Assembly: GCA_030734395.1 (NCBI GenBank)
Contig: JAUZTG010000042.1
Location: 2,170,001-2,234,000 of the forward strand
Source of the DNA: Sarocladium kiliense
Lineage: Eukaryota > Ascomycota > Sordariomycetes > Hypocreales > Sarocladiaceae
Direction: 5' to 3'
Length of the DNA: 64,000 bases
Below, piece by piece: positions 35,148 through 45,782 of the stretch. Below the pieces are notes generated by a model that was not told where the DNA came from, did no database searches, and saw nothing but the letters and a program-made list of their open reading frames with translations. Numbering within the stretch: the stretch's first letter is position 1; each line of letters begins with the position of its first letter. Made by a program: the position numbers and the translations under genes.

Positions 35148-35907
35148 ATGCGCATCCCCTACGTCTCCAACCCTCCTCCCACCAAGACCCCCGAAGAAGC
35201 GGCCATCGTCGCCCGCGTTCAAGCCCGCCGCGCTCCTCGTCCCCTTCAACCCCTCGACCTCGCCCTCCTTCACTCACCCCCCATCGCCGACGGCTGGAAC
35301 TCCTTCCTCGGCGCCGTCCGCACCCAGACTTCCCTCTCCGACGATGTCCGCGAGATCTCCATCTCCCGCGTCGCAGTCTGCAACCGGGCGTGGTACGAGT
35401 GGGCACATCATGCCCCGCTGGCTGTGAAGGGTGGTGTGTCACAGGAGGCGATGGAGGTCATTAAGCAGGAGGATTTGCCGGCAGAGAGGCCAGAGGGGTG
35501 CTTAAGTGAGAGGTTGTGGGCGGCGGTGTTGTATACTAATGAGATGACGAGGAATGTGCAGGTCAGGGATGAGGTGTTCGCCTTGGTAAAGGCACAATTC
35601 AATGATCAGGAAGTCATCGAGCTGACTACTACGGTGAGTGCGAACTTCTTGTTCTGTGCTGGCGTCAAGGCATGGGACCTTGCACACTAAGGGATGCTTG
35701 GCTAACATGGTCGCGTTTGCGTACAGATTGCGTGTTACAACTGTGTCAGTCGATTCCTGGTGGCTCTGGATGGTAAGTGGCCCTCAAATAGTCATATCAC
35801 TCAACACTCTGGCTTCTGTAGCATGCTAAGTACAAGACCGACTTCTGACATCTACTTTAGTCGGCGAGAGGAACGGAACCGGTCCCGAGGACATTGCTGC
35901 GCACTGA
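35148..35907 (+). CDS. Carboxymuconolactone decarboxylase / AhpD-like protein
   Basis: Three exons, 35148-35633, 35727-35772 and 35861-35907, give 192 residues; the introns are 93 and 88 nt. The AhpD-like helical fold is indicated by LGAVRTQTSLSDDVREISISRVAVCNRAWYEWAHHAPLA-type spacing (conserved blocks REI, VAVCNRAWYEWAHH and VSQEAMEVIK), followed by a helix with VLYTNEMTRNVQV and the last exons with IACYNCVSRFLVALDV. The functional CxxC of AhpD is represented by CYNC, but the histidine three residues after the second Cys is missing. The protein may act on cyclic lactones or peroxides, but the substrate is unknown. An in-frame upstream ATG at 34980 would add 56 residues unlike the family, so I use 35148. 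Confidence 0.9.
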
Positions 35908-36436
35908 GCTCGATGCCTGCGTTCAAGTCAATGACGAGGCAGTACGATCAAGCACATATCGACGGCGCTCAGATAACGTGAAGGTGTTGTTGTTCAGTAT
36001 AAGAATGCGAGAAGGGGAAAGGGGTATTCTATCTAGGCAAAAGATAGGTAAACGATGAATGACAAAAAGGCAAATGTAAAAGGATCAAAACGAAAAGTGC
36101 AATTCTCAATCTCCAACTCCGGAAGCTCGTCTCCGAAATGCTCATTGTTCGTACATTCATCATCAGTCATGATGCCACGTCTGCCGAATGCCAGCAATCT
36201 CTCCATGTTTCTTAAATTTCCCCAGCTCTTCCAAAACAGCGGTATATGGCGCAAGATAAGCAGCTCTTTGACATTCTTCAAGCAGGTAATGTGGCCGTCC
36301 CATGCCTCGTTCCGAGCATGGTTGTCGTCTTTCAAGTACTCTTTCATCAGGGAAGTGTTTCGTAGCAGACATCAAGTCGTGTCGTTCCTCGTAAGGTGTA
36401 CTGGGGTCGGTTGAGTGTTTGCGTATCTCGTTTCGT
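35908..36436. other. Convergent spacer with unexplained overlapping open frames
   Basis: 529 bp downstream of both flanking genes. On the minus strand two different frames are open over the same DNA (36033-36347 and 36163-36460). One has fungal-like third-position GC, the other a protein-like composition. I could not join either to a neighbouring exon, so no gene is called; see the findings. Confidence 0.4.
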
Positions 36437-37216
36437 TCATACCGATGGTGGCGTCTTCTCCATAGCCATGGCCTGCTCTATCGATGCGTGTCGCTGATGC
36501 ATGCGTGGCGACATCTGTAGTTCCTCGACCACCCCGGCCCAGCCCCTCCTATGGGGTCTTCCGGTGCTCTCACTGTGGCCGATGGCTTGGGTCGTCAACC
36601 GTCTTAAAGGTGGGTGTCGCTTGTGTCCTGGGCCGTCTGTGAATGACTTCTTTAGACCAGGCTTCGTCGGAGTCGAAAAGGCCATCTTCTCTGGGTCGGT
36701 GGGTAGAGGTGGCGGGGGCGGAGGGGGCGGTGAGAGAGGGGTCTGCGTTTGAGGTTGCTGCTGTTGTTTTTGGATGTTGGCAGTGATGACACCCATGTAG
36801 ACGACGAGAAAGCGCATGCGCAAGAGGTCCAGCCTTCTCACCCTATCCTGGAGCTTCGCGCTCTTCGCCGCCCACAGAAACCTCGCGCTCATGCGCAATG
36901 TGGTAGAGTCATCGTTGAGGAGTAGAGCATTCAAGTCTTCGCGCAAGTCATCCCCTGTCTTCTGGATCTCGCGCAAGAGGCGACCGAGTCGGATCTTGTC
37001 CTCGAGAAGCTGAACCTTGGCGACATCGCGATCATAGCTCTCGTTCTCTTGGATAGAGAAGTCGACGGTGTCGAGGAAGGTGGCGATCTCGGTTGGTGCG
37101 GCCATGTAACCAGCAGAATATGTGGTGAGGATTTGGGCGACGACGACGAGGGACAAGGCGAGAGCGGTCAGGGCGAGGAGGATGGTCCACTGGAGCCAGC
37201 CCGACTCCTGGGCCAT
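36437..37216 (-). CDS. Unrecognised single-pass membrane protein with proline-rich cytosolic tail
   Basis: I do not recognise a named family. A single exon encodes 259 residues. Residues about 9-32 (WTILLALTALALSLVVVAQI) form a clear membrane anchor. A helical, charged region follows (about 45-150, FLDTVDFSIQENESYDRDVAKV onward, with regular Leu/Arg spacing suggesting coiled coil and containing a second weakly hydrophobic FLVVYMGVITA). Then come a Gln run, an SPPPPPPPPLP tract, and a basic tail with RRLTTQ and RMHQRHASIEQ motifs that could be kinase sites. The start is the first ATG in the frame and immediately precedes the membrane segment. Codon use resembles that of neighbouring genes, so I consider it real. 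The C-terminus is uncertain because coding-like sequence continues in other frames just downstream. Confidence 0.7.
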   Translation of the reverse strand: MAQESGWLQWTILLALTALALSLVVVAQILTTYSAGYMAAPTEIATFLDTVDFSIQENESYDRDVAKVQLLEDKIRLGRLLREIQKTGDDLREDLNALLLNDDSTTLRMSARFLWAAKSAKLQDRVRRLDLLRMRFLVVYMGVITANIQKQQQQPQTQTPLSPPPPPPPPLPTDPEKMAFSTPTKPGLKKSFTDGPGHKRHPPLRRLTTQAIGHSESTGRPHRRGWAGVVEELQMSPRMHQRHASIEQAMAMEKTPPSV

Positions 37217-38166
37217 GGTGCCTCCTGTCGCCGTCGATTTGGAGAGGGGGAGGTTGGGAAGGCTAAGTCGACTTGGAGGTGATCTGAGGCATGGGTCGGC
37301 GGACTACCGGTTCATGATGGTCGCAAGCGGGTTGGAGAGAGGAGAGGAACTCGGATCGAAGGAATTTGGGCGACTGGAGGTGGTTGTGCGTGTTGGCAGA
37401 TGACGTTGGGTGAGAGTTGTAAAGGAGGGTTGAGGTGGTGGTGGTGGTGGTGGTAATGGTGGTGTGCATCATGTCAGTCACCTCACAGTGGGAGGTTGCA
37501 CTGCACCGGCCACTATAACCTCAACCCATCCTATCTTAATCAATCGAGCTCTAGCCGCCTCACCGACACCGACACCAACCAGAAACCCCTCTTATCCTGC
37601 CGCGCCGAGCGATGGCTTGTCACAGGAATTGCCAGGGCCAGGGACGAAGCGCCGCCTGTTCATTCTCGTCTTAGTAGTGGTCACAGCTCCATCTAACCCC
37701 TGCAGCGGAAAGCCATGCGCCTCGAACCATGCTATCAGTTTGTCACTGATGGGGAAATCGTTCGAGCCTGGATCCCTGGAAGGTCAGTGCTGAGAGTGCT
37801 GGGATCAATCCATACCGGCACTCGCGCAAATGAGATGCAGAAACGACGTGTTCACGGGTTCATGAAGCATGCCAGTTCATCCAGCATCTCGCACAAGTTC
37901 GCGCATGGCTGTAGACAGGTTGCGTGTGTTGCGGCATGGCGGCCCAACCCGTCCCAGGTCACTGTGTTGGGCCGCCCAGGCAGTTACGCCACAGGCCACC
38001 TCTGAGTGTGGCTGCCCTTGTGAACACCAGCCACGTTAGCGTCACTGTGAACCACACCTCCATCTTGACCGTTCGCAAACTTCATCGAGCGCCGATACCC
38101 ATTGCTACTTATTGGCCCCGTCCTCGCCAACTCCCACGAAGCAACCAGATCACCATATTCAACATA
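37217..38166. other. Divergent promoter between the membrane protein gene and bud32
   Basis: 950 bp. Contains a GGT microsatellite near 37,434. The bud32 frame is open upstream to 37924 but that extension is unlike the family, so it is treated as leader. Confidence 0.5.
37434..37463. repeat. GGT trinucleotide microsatellite
   Basis: About seven perfect GGT units, then an interrupted unit (GGTAAT) and two more units, upstream of the membrane-protein gene. A short polymorphic repeat is likely. Confidence 0.75.
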
Positions 38167-38985
38167 ATGTCTGAATCAATACCACAAGCTGCGGCCATAG
38201 CAGTTCCTCCTACGACCCCGTCAAATCACCAATTCCCCCTCCCAAAGATCCTCGAATACCCCTCCTCGACCCCTCCACAGCTCATCACCCAAGGTGCCGA
38301 AGGCCGCCTCTACAAAACCACATACCTCCTCCCCGATGTCCCCTGCGCTCTCAAATACCGACCTAAGAAACCCTGGCGCCATCCGGTTCTCGATCAACGC
38401 CTTACCAGACATCGGATCCTTTCAGAAGCTCGCATCCTCGCCAAGTGCCGGAGAGATGGGGTCCGTGTCCCTGCTGTGTATGCTCTTGACGAACTCGCGG
38501 GATGGATGATGTTGGAGTGGATTGAGGGCGCTCCCGTTCGCGTGCGCATAAACGAGAGGCTAGGCAACCGAACAGAAGGAATCGATAAAGACACCGAGCT
38601 TGGAGACCTAATGCGCCGGATGGGAACTGCAGTTGGGCAGTTGCACAAGAACGGCATCGTACACGGCGACCTGACCACAAGCAACATGATGCTTCGTCAA
38701 GCACCTGTCAGCAGCTCAGATGGTGACGCACCAGCAGCTTCCAGTCTAGATGGCGAAGTCGTCATCATCGACCTCGGACTGGCCAGCGGCAGCATATCAG
38801 ACGAAGATCGAGCGGTCGACCTCTACGTGCTTGAAAGGGCATTCGGCAGTACACACCCCCGTGCCGAGTGTCTCTTTGGGGAACTTCTCGATGCCTATAA
38901 GTCCACTTTCAAACAAGCACCAGTAGTCCTGAAGAAACTCGAGGATGTGCGGCAACGCGGCAGGAAACGGAGTATGGTGGGTTGA
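38167..38985 (+). CDS. bud32: Bud32/PRPK atypical kinase of the KEOPS/EKC complex
   Basis: Small ATPase/kinase that supports the Kae1 subunit in making t6A on tRNAs. A single exon gives 272 residues, normal for the family. The N-lobe has ITQGAEGRLYKTTYL in place of a standard glycine loop and CALKYRPKKPWRHPVLDQRL with the ATP-binding Lys. The C-lobe has the catalytic HGDLTTSNMML and the metal-binding IDLGLA (DLG rather than DFG), and the protein ends with the basic RQRGRKRSMVG tail that contacts Kae1. There is no activation segment, as expected. A Ser/Ala-rich insertion separates the catalytic loop from DLG. The start at 38167 follows an A-rich context (AACATAATG). Convergent with the glutamate-cysteine ligase modifier gene, 250 bp away. 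Confidence 0.95.
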   Translation: MSESIPQAAAIAVPPTTPSNHQFPLPKILEYPSSTPPQLITQGAEGRLYKTTYLLPDVPCALKYRPKKPWRHPVLDQRLTRHRILSEARILAKCRRDGVRVPAVYALDELAGWMMLEWIEGAPVRVRINERLGNRTEGIDKDTELGDLMRRMGTAVGQLHKNGIVHGDLTTSNMMLRQAPVSSSDGDAPAASSLDGEVVIIDLGLASGSISDEDRAVDLYVLERAFGSTHPRAECLFGELLDAYKSTFKQAPVVLKKLEDVRQRGRKRSMVG

Positions 38986-39235
38986 GCTCCGTCGGAAAAC
39001 ATCAGATCAAGATGCAGCAATGCAAAACGAACCCAAGATATATTCTCAGCCGCAAAAAAAGCAACTTTGTGTTATGAAACTCCTTGTATGATGCCCAGTC
39101 GATCTTCAATGTTACCACCTCTGTAACATAGGAATGCCAACCGCCGAATAGGTGGTGCTTGCGCCAACACTTTCGACGACCCCAGGCGCGGTATCCGTTA
39201 TGTCGTCGCATATATTCATTTTCCAACCCCTTTCA

Positions 39236-40337
39236 TCACCTGCATCCAATCTCAGCCCCAGCAAAGTATCCCTTATTCTCAATGACGCCACGGTCTCGAA
39301 CGAAGGCCATATACCTCACAACCCAATGAGGTGTAATCTCCCCCTCCAACCCAGCACCACCGTGCTCTTTATCAGCCAACACGCCAGCACCCTTGGGCCC
39401 ATGGCTCAGTAGCTCGCGGATCGTTCCGCGAGGAAGAATATCCGTACAGTCTGTATGCACATTGAGCTCGACGCCTTGCTTGGTAGCGAGGGCCTTGAGA
39501 GGTGGGGGCACGCTGCAACAGTCTTTCAGGTTGATCTGGTCGACGACTGGGGGGATCCGTGCACGCTTTATGAAGGCCGCGAGCTTCTCGCTGCCAAACT
39601 CGGCAACACCAAGACGCTTTGCAAGGCCCTGGTCATGGAGATCTTCGAGGACCCGCCAGGTCGCGATCTCTTCCTCGATGTTGCCCTGCTCTGCATTGCG
39701 CTTGTCGGCTTCCCACTCACAGATTCCTTCGAACGAGATACCGGGGAAAGAGACGAGAAGCAGATCGATCGCCTCAATTCCCAGCTCTTTCCTGACCAGA
39801 GCCAGAGCATCGCGCGCATATTGTTCTCGCTCGGCGACAGGCGAGTCCGGTAGAAGGAACAGCTTCACGGTGATCTCATACTCGCTCTGCTCCTCCCTCA
39901 ACCCTCCACTCTGCCAATTGACACGCGGAACAAAAAGCACGTCACCGCATCTCTCCGTCCAGACCTCGACCGGTGCATGGTGTGGGCGAACGCCGTTGGT
40001 ATGGCTGTTTCCGTTTCCGTTCGTCAATGGAGCATAGTCCTGTTGCGCGGCGGAGAAGTTATCGCGGAGGGAGTTGACGAGCTCGAGATTGGACCTGTTG
40101 ACACCCGATTTGCGAATCACGGAGGGTCCTGCGGACATGACATTGCTGTAGAGATGAGCGTCATTAGCGAGTGTGCTTTTCGAGTGTGCTTTTCGGTCTT
40201 TTTGGGCGCGCGCGCAGTGCTAGTGAAGCGGCATTGATATTTGCGCCTTTGGCGGCATGCGAAGGAGGGGCATTGGGAGGTGGGATTCAGACGGAAAGCG
40301 CGGTTACGAACCCCGTGGACAGGATGAGCTTGGTCAT
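39236..40337 (-). CDS. Glutamate-cysteine ligase modifier (regulatory) subunit
   Basis: Non-catalytic aldo/keto-reductase-fold partner that raises the activity of the enzyme committing cysteine to glutathione. Two exons on the minus strand: a 26-nt first exon (40337-40312) and 40145-39236, giving 311 residues. The small exon supplies MTKLILSTG, which splices onto NVMSAGPSVIRK, matching the fungal family N-terminus. The 166-nt intron is the longest in the window and has an uncommon GTTCGT donor, but a GCTAATGAC branch point lies close to the CTACAG acceptor. Inside, IDLLLVSFPGISFEGICEWE, LGVAEFGSEKLAAFI and VDQINLKDCCSVPP reflect the barrel strands; the normal reductase tetrad is not evident. 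If the first exon were missed, the protein would seem to start at 40138. The catalytic subunit is not in the window. Confidence 0.9.
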
Positions 40338-41141
40338 TGTGACCAGCCTGAGTCGAGGAAAAGGAAAGCTGTATCGACGAGTCGTTTGCAGAGTTCGTAG
40401 AAAGGAGGAAGATCAGGAGCTCGGAGTTGCTGAACCAAAGTTAGAAAAAAGGTGATGTCGCTCCTCGGAATCTTTTTAGTCTCTGTCGGCTGGTCCGCCC
40501 GCGCGCAAACGTGATCGGTTCGCCGGGTCCGGCCGCGGTCGGGATGTCGCCGTTGCACAGGGCGCGAGCTGACTAATTGAGGTGCTGAGGTTGGATATGC
40601 TTGGTAAGGAACAACGTTTGAGACGTTGACAAGTTGCAGTTGCAAGGGTATAACATCAAAAGTAGGACACACCTTGGTGGGAGTTGGGAGAGATTGAGAA
40701 AGGTACTCTCGTGTAGAGTTGGCTGAGAGAATCGACGGGAGTCACTAAGCTTTACCGGAATGTCTGTTCCTGACGTGGGGTGTTGCTTGTATTGTAGGAG
40801 CTAAGTATCTTCTAGCACACAATGCCATGGACTAGTAGTCATCGACGACCTTGGCTCGACACTGAGCTTCCTCAAATGCTAATCTAATCTCGTGGTAAAT
40901 CGTTCGTCCTTGAATGAAGCGAATGGGGATGCGAAGTCCGCGGCATGCACGTCTGGCGTGATCGCTCCAAGCGTGGGGGATACATGTGGCTTAGACGTCG
41001 CTCCAGGCCCTAGGATGATGACGCTACCGACTCTTCGCAGCAGGGCTTGCTCGAGACTTTGGCAATCATTGATAGGGCGCTATAGTCTTCAGACACACCA
41101 CAGCATGGTCAAGAAGAAAATGAATAGTTGACAACCGAATT

Positions 41142-41156
41142 GGGGGGGGGGGGGGG
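41142..41156. repeat. Poly-G tract (15 nt)
   Basis: Fifteen consecutive G on the + strand inside the gene-free region. Homopolymer length is uncertain. Confidence 0.75.
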
Positions 41157-42908
41157 CCGTCCAGATGTGTTCCATCATCCAATGCCCAGCACCCGGCCAG
41201 CGTCATGTTTCAAGAGGGCCTGCTCACTGTCATTCTATCTAGCCTGCTTGATAAGTTTGATTAGATTGACGGACAACTAAACCTGAGATGAACCAGCTTT
41301 ATCATTTTTATGTCGCTTCGCTATGGGACCTGATAGGGAGCAGAGTGCCTCCTGAATGTGCAGCTGGTCTCCTACTTGAATTTATGGAGATGCCATCAAC
41401 CCCTACAAGGCCAGCTTTCTCCTGATATATGCGGAGTACACGGCTGACTACGGCCGCAGTGTTCTTTTATCTACCTCACACAAATCACACATATGCTCAA
41501 GGACCGATTGTGTCGTATATTACTGTACATGAGTCTATTGATACGCGCATGAGCCTACGCTAGAATCCAAATGCCGATCAGCCCTCTAAATACCGTCTGC
41601 CACCTCGTTCGATACATCCATCAGCTTCTATATCTTCCATGAGGGATTACTCTGACTGAAGCAGGGCAATGGATGCGAAATCAATTTTAGGTTGCGGGTA
41701 GATGCACAGGTAGTTGAGGATGCTTATGGCTTCCCCAAGCCCGATCTTCAGCCATCTCAATACCATATAGAGTAGCATGATTAGAATGCGTAGTTACCAA
41801 CTGTTCGAACGTAACTGTGAAAAGTTTAGGCTTCTATCTTTCGAAAGCAATCGATCATCACTTACTCGTTCCACATCATGTTCTGGGATAGAGCTGAGTC
41901 AACTACTTTCGCAAACACAAATGAAAGGAGAATTTGGTAGGGAGACACTGAAGCACAGGACTGCACATGTTGATATTCCGTTATCGTCTCACTTAGGGCA
42001 CATTGCAATCGAACTCTAATGATTGATGATAGTATACTAATCCGTCCGTAGGAGCACAGAGTCCTCCCGAGCTGGGATATCCACCTCGGCTGACATGCCC
42101 TGGGGCTCCTGGTTCGTTAGGCGAGTAAGTAAAGAAAGAGTTCCCAATGTTCCGCAAACAAGCACGGGAAGCCCCCACAATTGGCATAAACGGAGACAAT
42201 AATCACCCCGAAATCGAAGGTTGACCCTGGCGTGCCGGGAAAAACTACAATTACTTGCCGGGAGAAGCAGCCGCCTGGGGGAACGCGGAGAAGTGTGGAG
42301 AAAGCGTGCTCAGAGCTGACTCGTTGTGACCTCGTACTCGCCGGTGCTCTCCTCATCGGTGCTAGTTGCGGCGGGGGGTAGCTCACGATGATCAATCACA
42401 GTTATGTATGTCCAGGTTTCTGTGACGAGGCTATTTGGGTTTTCTGAGGCAAGGTGATACAGTTCTAGGCTTGTCGTTGAGGCGGCTCTGTCCGGAGAGT
42501 CTCAGGACTCTTCAGCAGCCTACTATGGTCTATTATCATATAAACTAAGGACCTGGAGTGAATCACACTTCGCGTATGCAGGAGACCAATTGATGGCCCT
42601 AAAAGACATTGAGTCATAGCACCAAGTCGTCAGTGTGAACAAGCTTTGCTAGCTGCTAACTGCTACCCTGATTTATAACGTAATGCTTCAAACTTTCGTC
42701 GGAGAGATCCAAATTGCCTTCGAATGCGGGGGACAGAGCTCACCTTTCCAAAGGCACACGATGGCGGGGCTCCCAGCTCGGGTCTCATTACGGCAGTGCA
42801 GAGCATGACGCCCAGGATGGGAACGAATATGGGGAAAGCTTTGGTTGGAGGCTAGAACTGATGTCTATACGCGCATGTATACATCATCTAGTTAGGAGGC
42901 AGCCTGAA

Positions 42909-42916
42909 TATATAAA
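42909..42916 (+). promoter_or_regulatory. TATA box of the lipase gene
   Basis: A perfect TATATAAA lies 106 nt upstream of the lipase start codon, the right distance for a fungal core promoter with a short leader. Strong TATA boxes favour inducible genes, which fits a secreted lipase. Confidence 0.55.
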
Positions 42917-43021
42917 GACAGCATGACCACCTGGTAGGTTATCATCCTAACATAATCTGCTGAGGAGTGTGCACGTCTTGCTATTCGCACCTCAAGTTCT
43001 CATCCTCCATACGTATTAGCT

Positions 43022-44467
43022 ATGCAGGTCCTACGTCTGCTTCTCGTTGCCCAGGCAGCCTTTGGGGCGATTGTCGCACAGCGGCAGAGCAATTCCGCGT
43101 GTGACTCGAAATACATGGAATCTTTCAAGAAGGCATTTGCGCTGGAGAGCTCGATGTGGGCAACAACGAATTTCAAGGATGATCCGTTCTATACCACTCC
43201 TGAGAATGCATCCGATGCCAACCCAGGAGATCTGCTGCGCTGGCAAGACCTGTCTATTGAACAGATGGCGAACAATTGGACCGGAATTCCTGCAGGTACG
43301 TGGCATAAGATATGCAGACGACCTTCTCGTCCTGGAATGCTCTCATGATAACACGAATGACCTTTAGGGATGTCTGTATCTCGCTTCTTGTACATGACTG
43401 AGGACATGGACCGCAAGCCCATTCCCGCAAGTGCATTCGTTCTCTTGCCATTCTCAGCCCGAACGCCTGGCTGCAATAGCAAAGTCTTCAAGACGATCGC
43501 ATGGGCCCATGGGACGGCCGGGCGATCCCAAAAGTGCGCGCCAAGCAACCACAGGCAGCTTTACTATGGATGGCAGGCCCCTATCTTCTATGCTGCCAGT
43601 GGCTACGCCGTCGTTGCGACCGATTACGCTGGACAAGGGACTGACATCCATGGCGGCTTTCGCTACGAAGCTGGGTATCTGCATGCTGCCGATGTTGCCT
43701 ATTCACTTGTGGCCGCCCGCAAGATGATTGGAAACATATTGTCTGATGAATGGGTTGTTTCTGGACACAGTGAAGGTGGCATGACGGCATGGCGCACCAA
43801 CGAACGCCTCGCCATGAAGGATCAGGAAGAGCTGCTCAAGGCCGGCAAGTTCCTTGGCGCGGTGGCCGCAGCTCCAGCCTTGAGGCCAACTGAGCTGATT
43901 CCCAAGTCTATTAGGCTCGCAAAGGATGGACCCCTGGGTGCTCCGGTTTATATCTACATGGTCCAAACCTTGGTCGAGATCTACCCTCAGCTGAAGATCG
44001 AGGATATTCTCACAAAGGAGAGCATGGAGCTGCTCCCACTTCTTGATCAGGCATGTCTTATCACTGGAGATGCGCTCTTCCACAACATGTCTGTGACGGA
44101 CGTCTTCAGGAGCACTGCATGGCTGGAGAGTAAGGAGTTCCGAGAGTGGCAGACGAAAATCAACGGCGCCGGACCACACAAGCTGGCTGCACCTATGATG
44201 GTGGTTCAAGGACTCGGTGATACCCTGACGTACCCCGAGGAATGCGAACAGGACTTTGACAGAACGTGTGATGCGTTCCCGGACTCTCGCGCTGAGTTGT
44301 ACCTCGTTCCGGAGCTCGACCATGACCCATCCTTCTCGGCTGCCCAGCCCTACTACCTGGCCTACATTGAGAGTTTGTTTGAGGACAGGCAATTCAAGAA
44401 GGGATGCAAGAAGGTCACTGCTGTGCCGACCAACGACCGGTATTCAAGAGTTAACAAAGGCCCGTGA
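43022..44467 (+). CDS. Secretory lipase, CAL-A (LIP) family
   Basis: Secreted acylglycerol hydrolase. Exons 43022-43295 and 43368-44467 (intron 72 nt, GTACGT donor) give 457 residues. A signal peptide is clear (LRLLLVAQAAFGAIVA, cleavage around residue 17-20). After the splice, MSVSRFLYMTEDMDRKPIPASA matches the start of the alpha/beta-hydrolase core. The oxyanion strand is TIAWAHGTAGRSQKC, and the nucleophile is Ser226 in GHSEGG; the acid and histidine probably lie in VVQGLGDTLTYPEE and VPELDHDPSF. Cysteines are spaced for disulfides, and N-x-S/T sites occur (NWTG, NMSV). Members are related to Candida antarctica lipase A and Candida LIP genes. It stands alone with a TATA promoter and long gene-free DNA upstream. 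Natural substrates cannot be told from sequence. Confidence 0.93.
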
Positions 44468-44989
44468 GGAGTCGATCGGTATGGTTGAGGCTTATTAGTT
44501 CCGTCGACCAGGCCGGCACCAGGGTACCTACGGATAGTTATATAAGATTATCTCTTCTTTATATAATGGGTTCATAGCAAATGTGAACGATTGTATCTCT
44601 ACTTTGCCGATTAGCTTGGACGATGACCTGTGCAGATCGGGTCGATAAAACTGGTTGATTCTGGTTGTTGTAGGGTATTCAAGGTAGGTAGGATGTCTGA
44701 CTCGATGGGTCCGTTTTTTCCATCCAGCCAGAGAAAGCTCCTGCTGAGGTGTCCCCTCCGCCAGGTAAAGCACGTCCGCCAAATACCTGACTGAACACCA
44801 CTGACCACCTCGCTCGTCACCAACCCAGCCAAAATTACGTTGCATCTAGCTCAACACCTACCGCAACGGCCTCCAGCAACATCGCCGCCTCTCTCCTTTC
44901 GCCTCGCTTCTTGTATCGCAGGCGCCTCCTCCTCAACCTTACAATCATCCTGCGCTGCCCAGAGGGAGGAGCCTGCACCCATCCTCATC
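44468..44989. other. Spacer between lipase and AP-1 sigma genes
   Basis: 522 bp containing the lipase 3' end and the AP-1 sigma promoter. CT-rich leader near 44,880-44,980. No gene seen; a 105-codon minus-strand frame at 44528-44845 is unsupported. Confidence 0.5.
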
Positions 44990-45782
44990 ATGGCTATCCA
45001 GTACGCATTTCCCCTCCCTTTCTCTGCTCACCCCACGCTGTCACCATCGCCCCTGCTCCAGCGCGTGCACTCTCCCCACGGAGCGCAACATGATCGCTGA
45101 CGATGCTTGCCTTCTGCTGGTAGCTACCTTATTCTCCTGTCTCGTCAGGGAAAGGTCAGGTTGGCAAAGTGGTTCACCACACTCTCTCCGAAGGACAAAG
45201 CCAAGATCGTCAAGGATGTCTCGCAGCTTGTCCTGGCGAGGAGAACCCGCATGTGCAACTTCCTAGAGTATAAAGGTCAGTCAATAATCAGTGGATAGCG
45301 CTCGTATGCACTTGTGATGGTTACTGACAACCTGATTACAGACACCAAGATCGTGTATCGGCGTTACGCATCATTGTTCTTCATCGCCGGCTGCTCCTCC
45401 GAAGACAACGAGCTCATCACACTCGAAATCATCCACCGCTACGTTGAGCAGATGGACAAATACTACGGCAACGTGTGCGAGCTTGATATCATCTTCTCCT
45501 TCACCAAAGCCTACTACATTCTCGACGAGCTGCTGCTGGCCGGCGAGCTCCAGGAGAGCAGCAAAAAGGGGGTGCTACGATGCATCGGCCAGCAGGATTC
45601 CTTAGAAGACATGGAGGTACGTGATCGCGAGCGTGTGTTTATTTGTGTCATGATTTCCCCCCTTCCTCGCTGCCGGACTGGATGTTTGCCCAGAGCCTTC
45701 CTTGTGGCATCTTTACGACGTACGTTCGACTGACGCCACCTGCCAACAAAAGGTCGAGGATGAAGTGACTAGGCTCATGTAA
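44990..45782 (+). CDS. aps1: AP-1 clathrin adaptor complex sigma subunit
   Basis: Small subunit of the AP-1 adaptor that sorts cargo between the trans-Golgi and endosomes. Four exons, 44990-45000 (only 11 nt), 45124-45275, 45342-45616 and 45753-45782 (30 nt), give 155 residues, exactly the family size. The splice after MAIH joins YLILLSRQGKVRLAKWF; ARRTRMCNFLEYKD, VYRRYASLFFIAGC and NVCELDIIFSFTKAYYILDE are signature blocks, with the cargo dileucine-binding surface in the last. The final exon encodes VEDEVTRLM. The introns (123, 66 and 136 nt) include two of the longer ones in the window. Sequence favours AP-1 over AP-2 sigma, for example SPKDKAKIVKDVSQLVLARRT. Confidence 0.95.

Larger units (their letters stand above)
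40338..43021. other. Gene-free 2.7-kb region
   Basis: Few open frames beyond 100 codons and none with a recognisable family. Composition drifts toward AT between about 41,200 and 42,100, compared with the GC-rich genes beside it, which is compatible with an old decayed element or simple intergenic DNA. I found no terminal repeats. The last 115 bp are the TATA-containing promoter of the lipase gene. Confidence 0.5.

Noticed and set aside
37924..38166. N-terminal extension of Bud32 to an upstream ATG
   Set aside because: The 81 extra codons are unlike Bud32 proteins, and the ATG at 38167 gives the normal family length.
43703..44392. 229-codon antisense frame over the lipase gene
   Set aside because: Shadow of the lipase exon, which has signal peptide, catalytic motif and conserved spacing.
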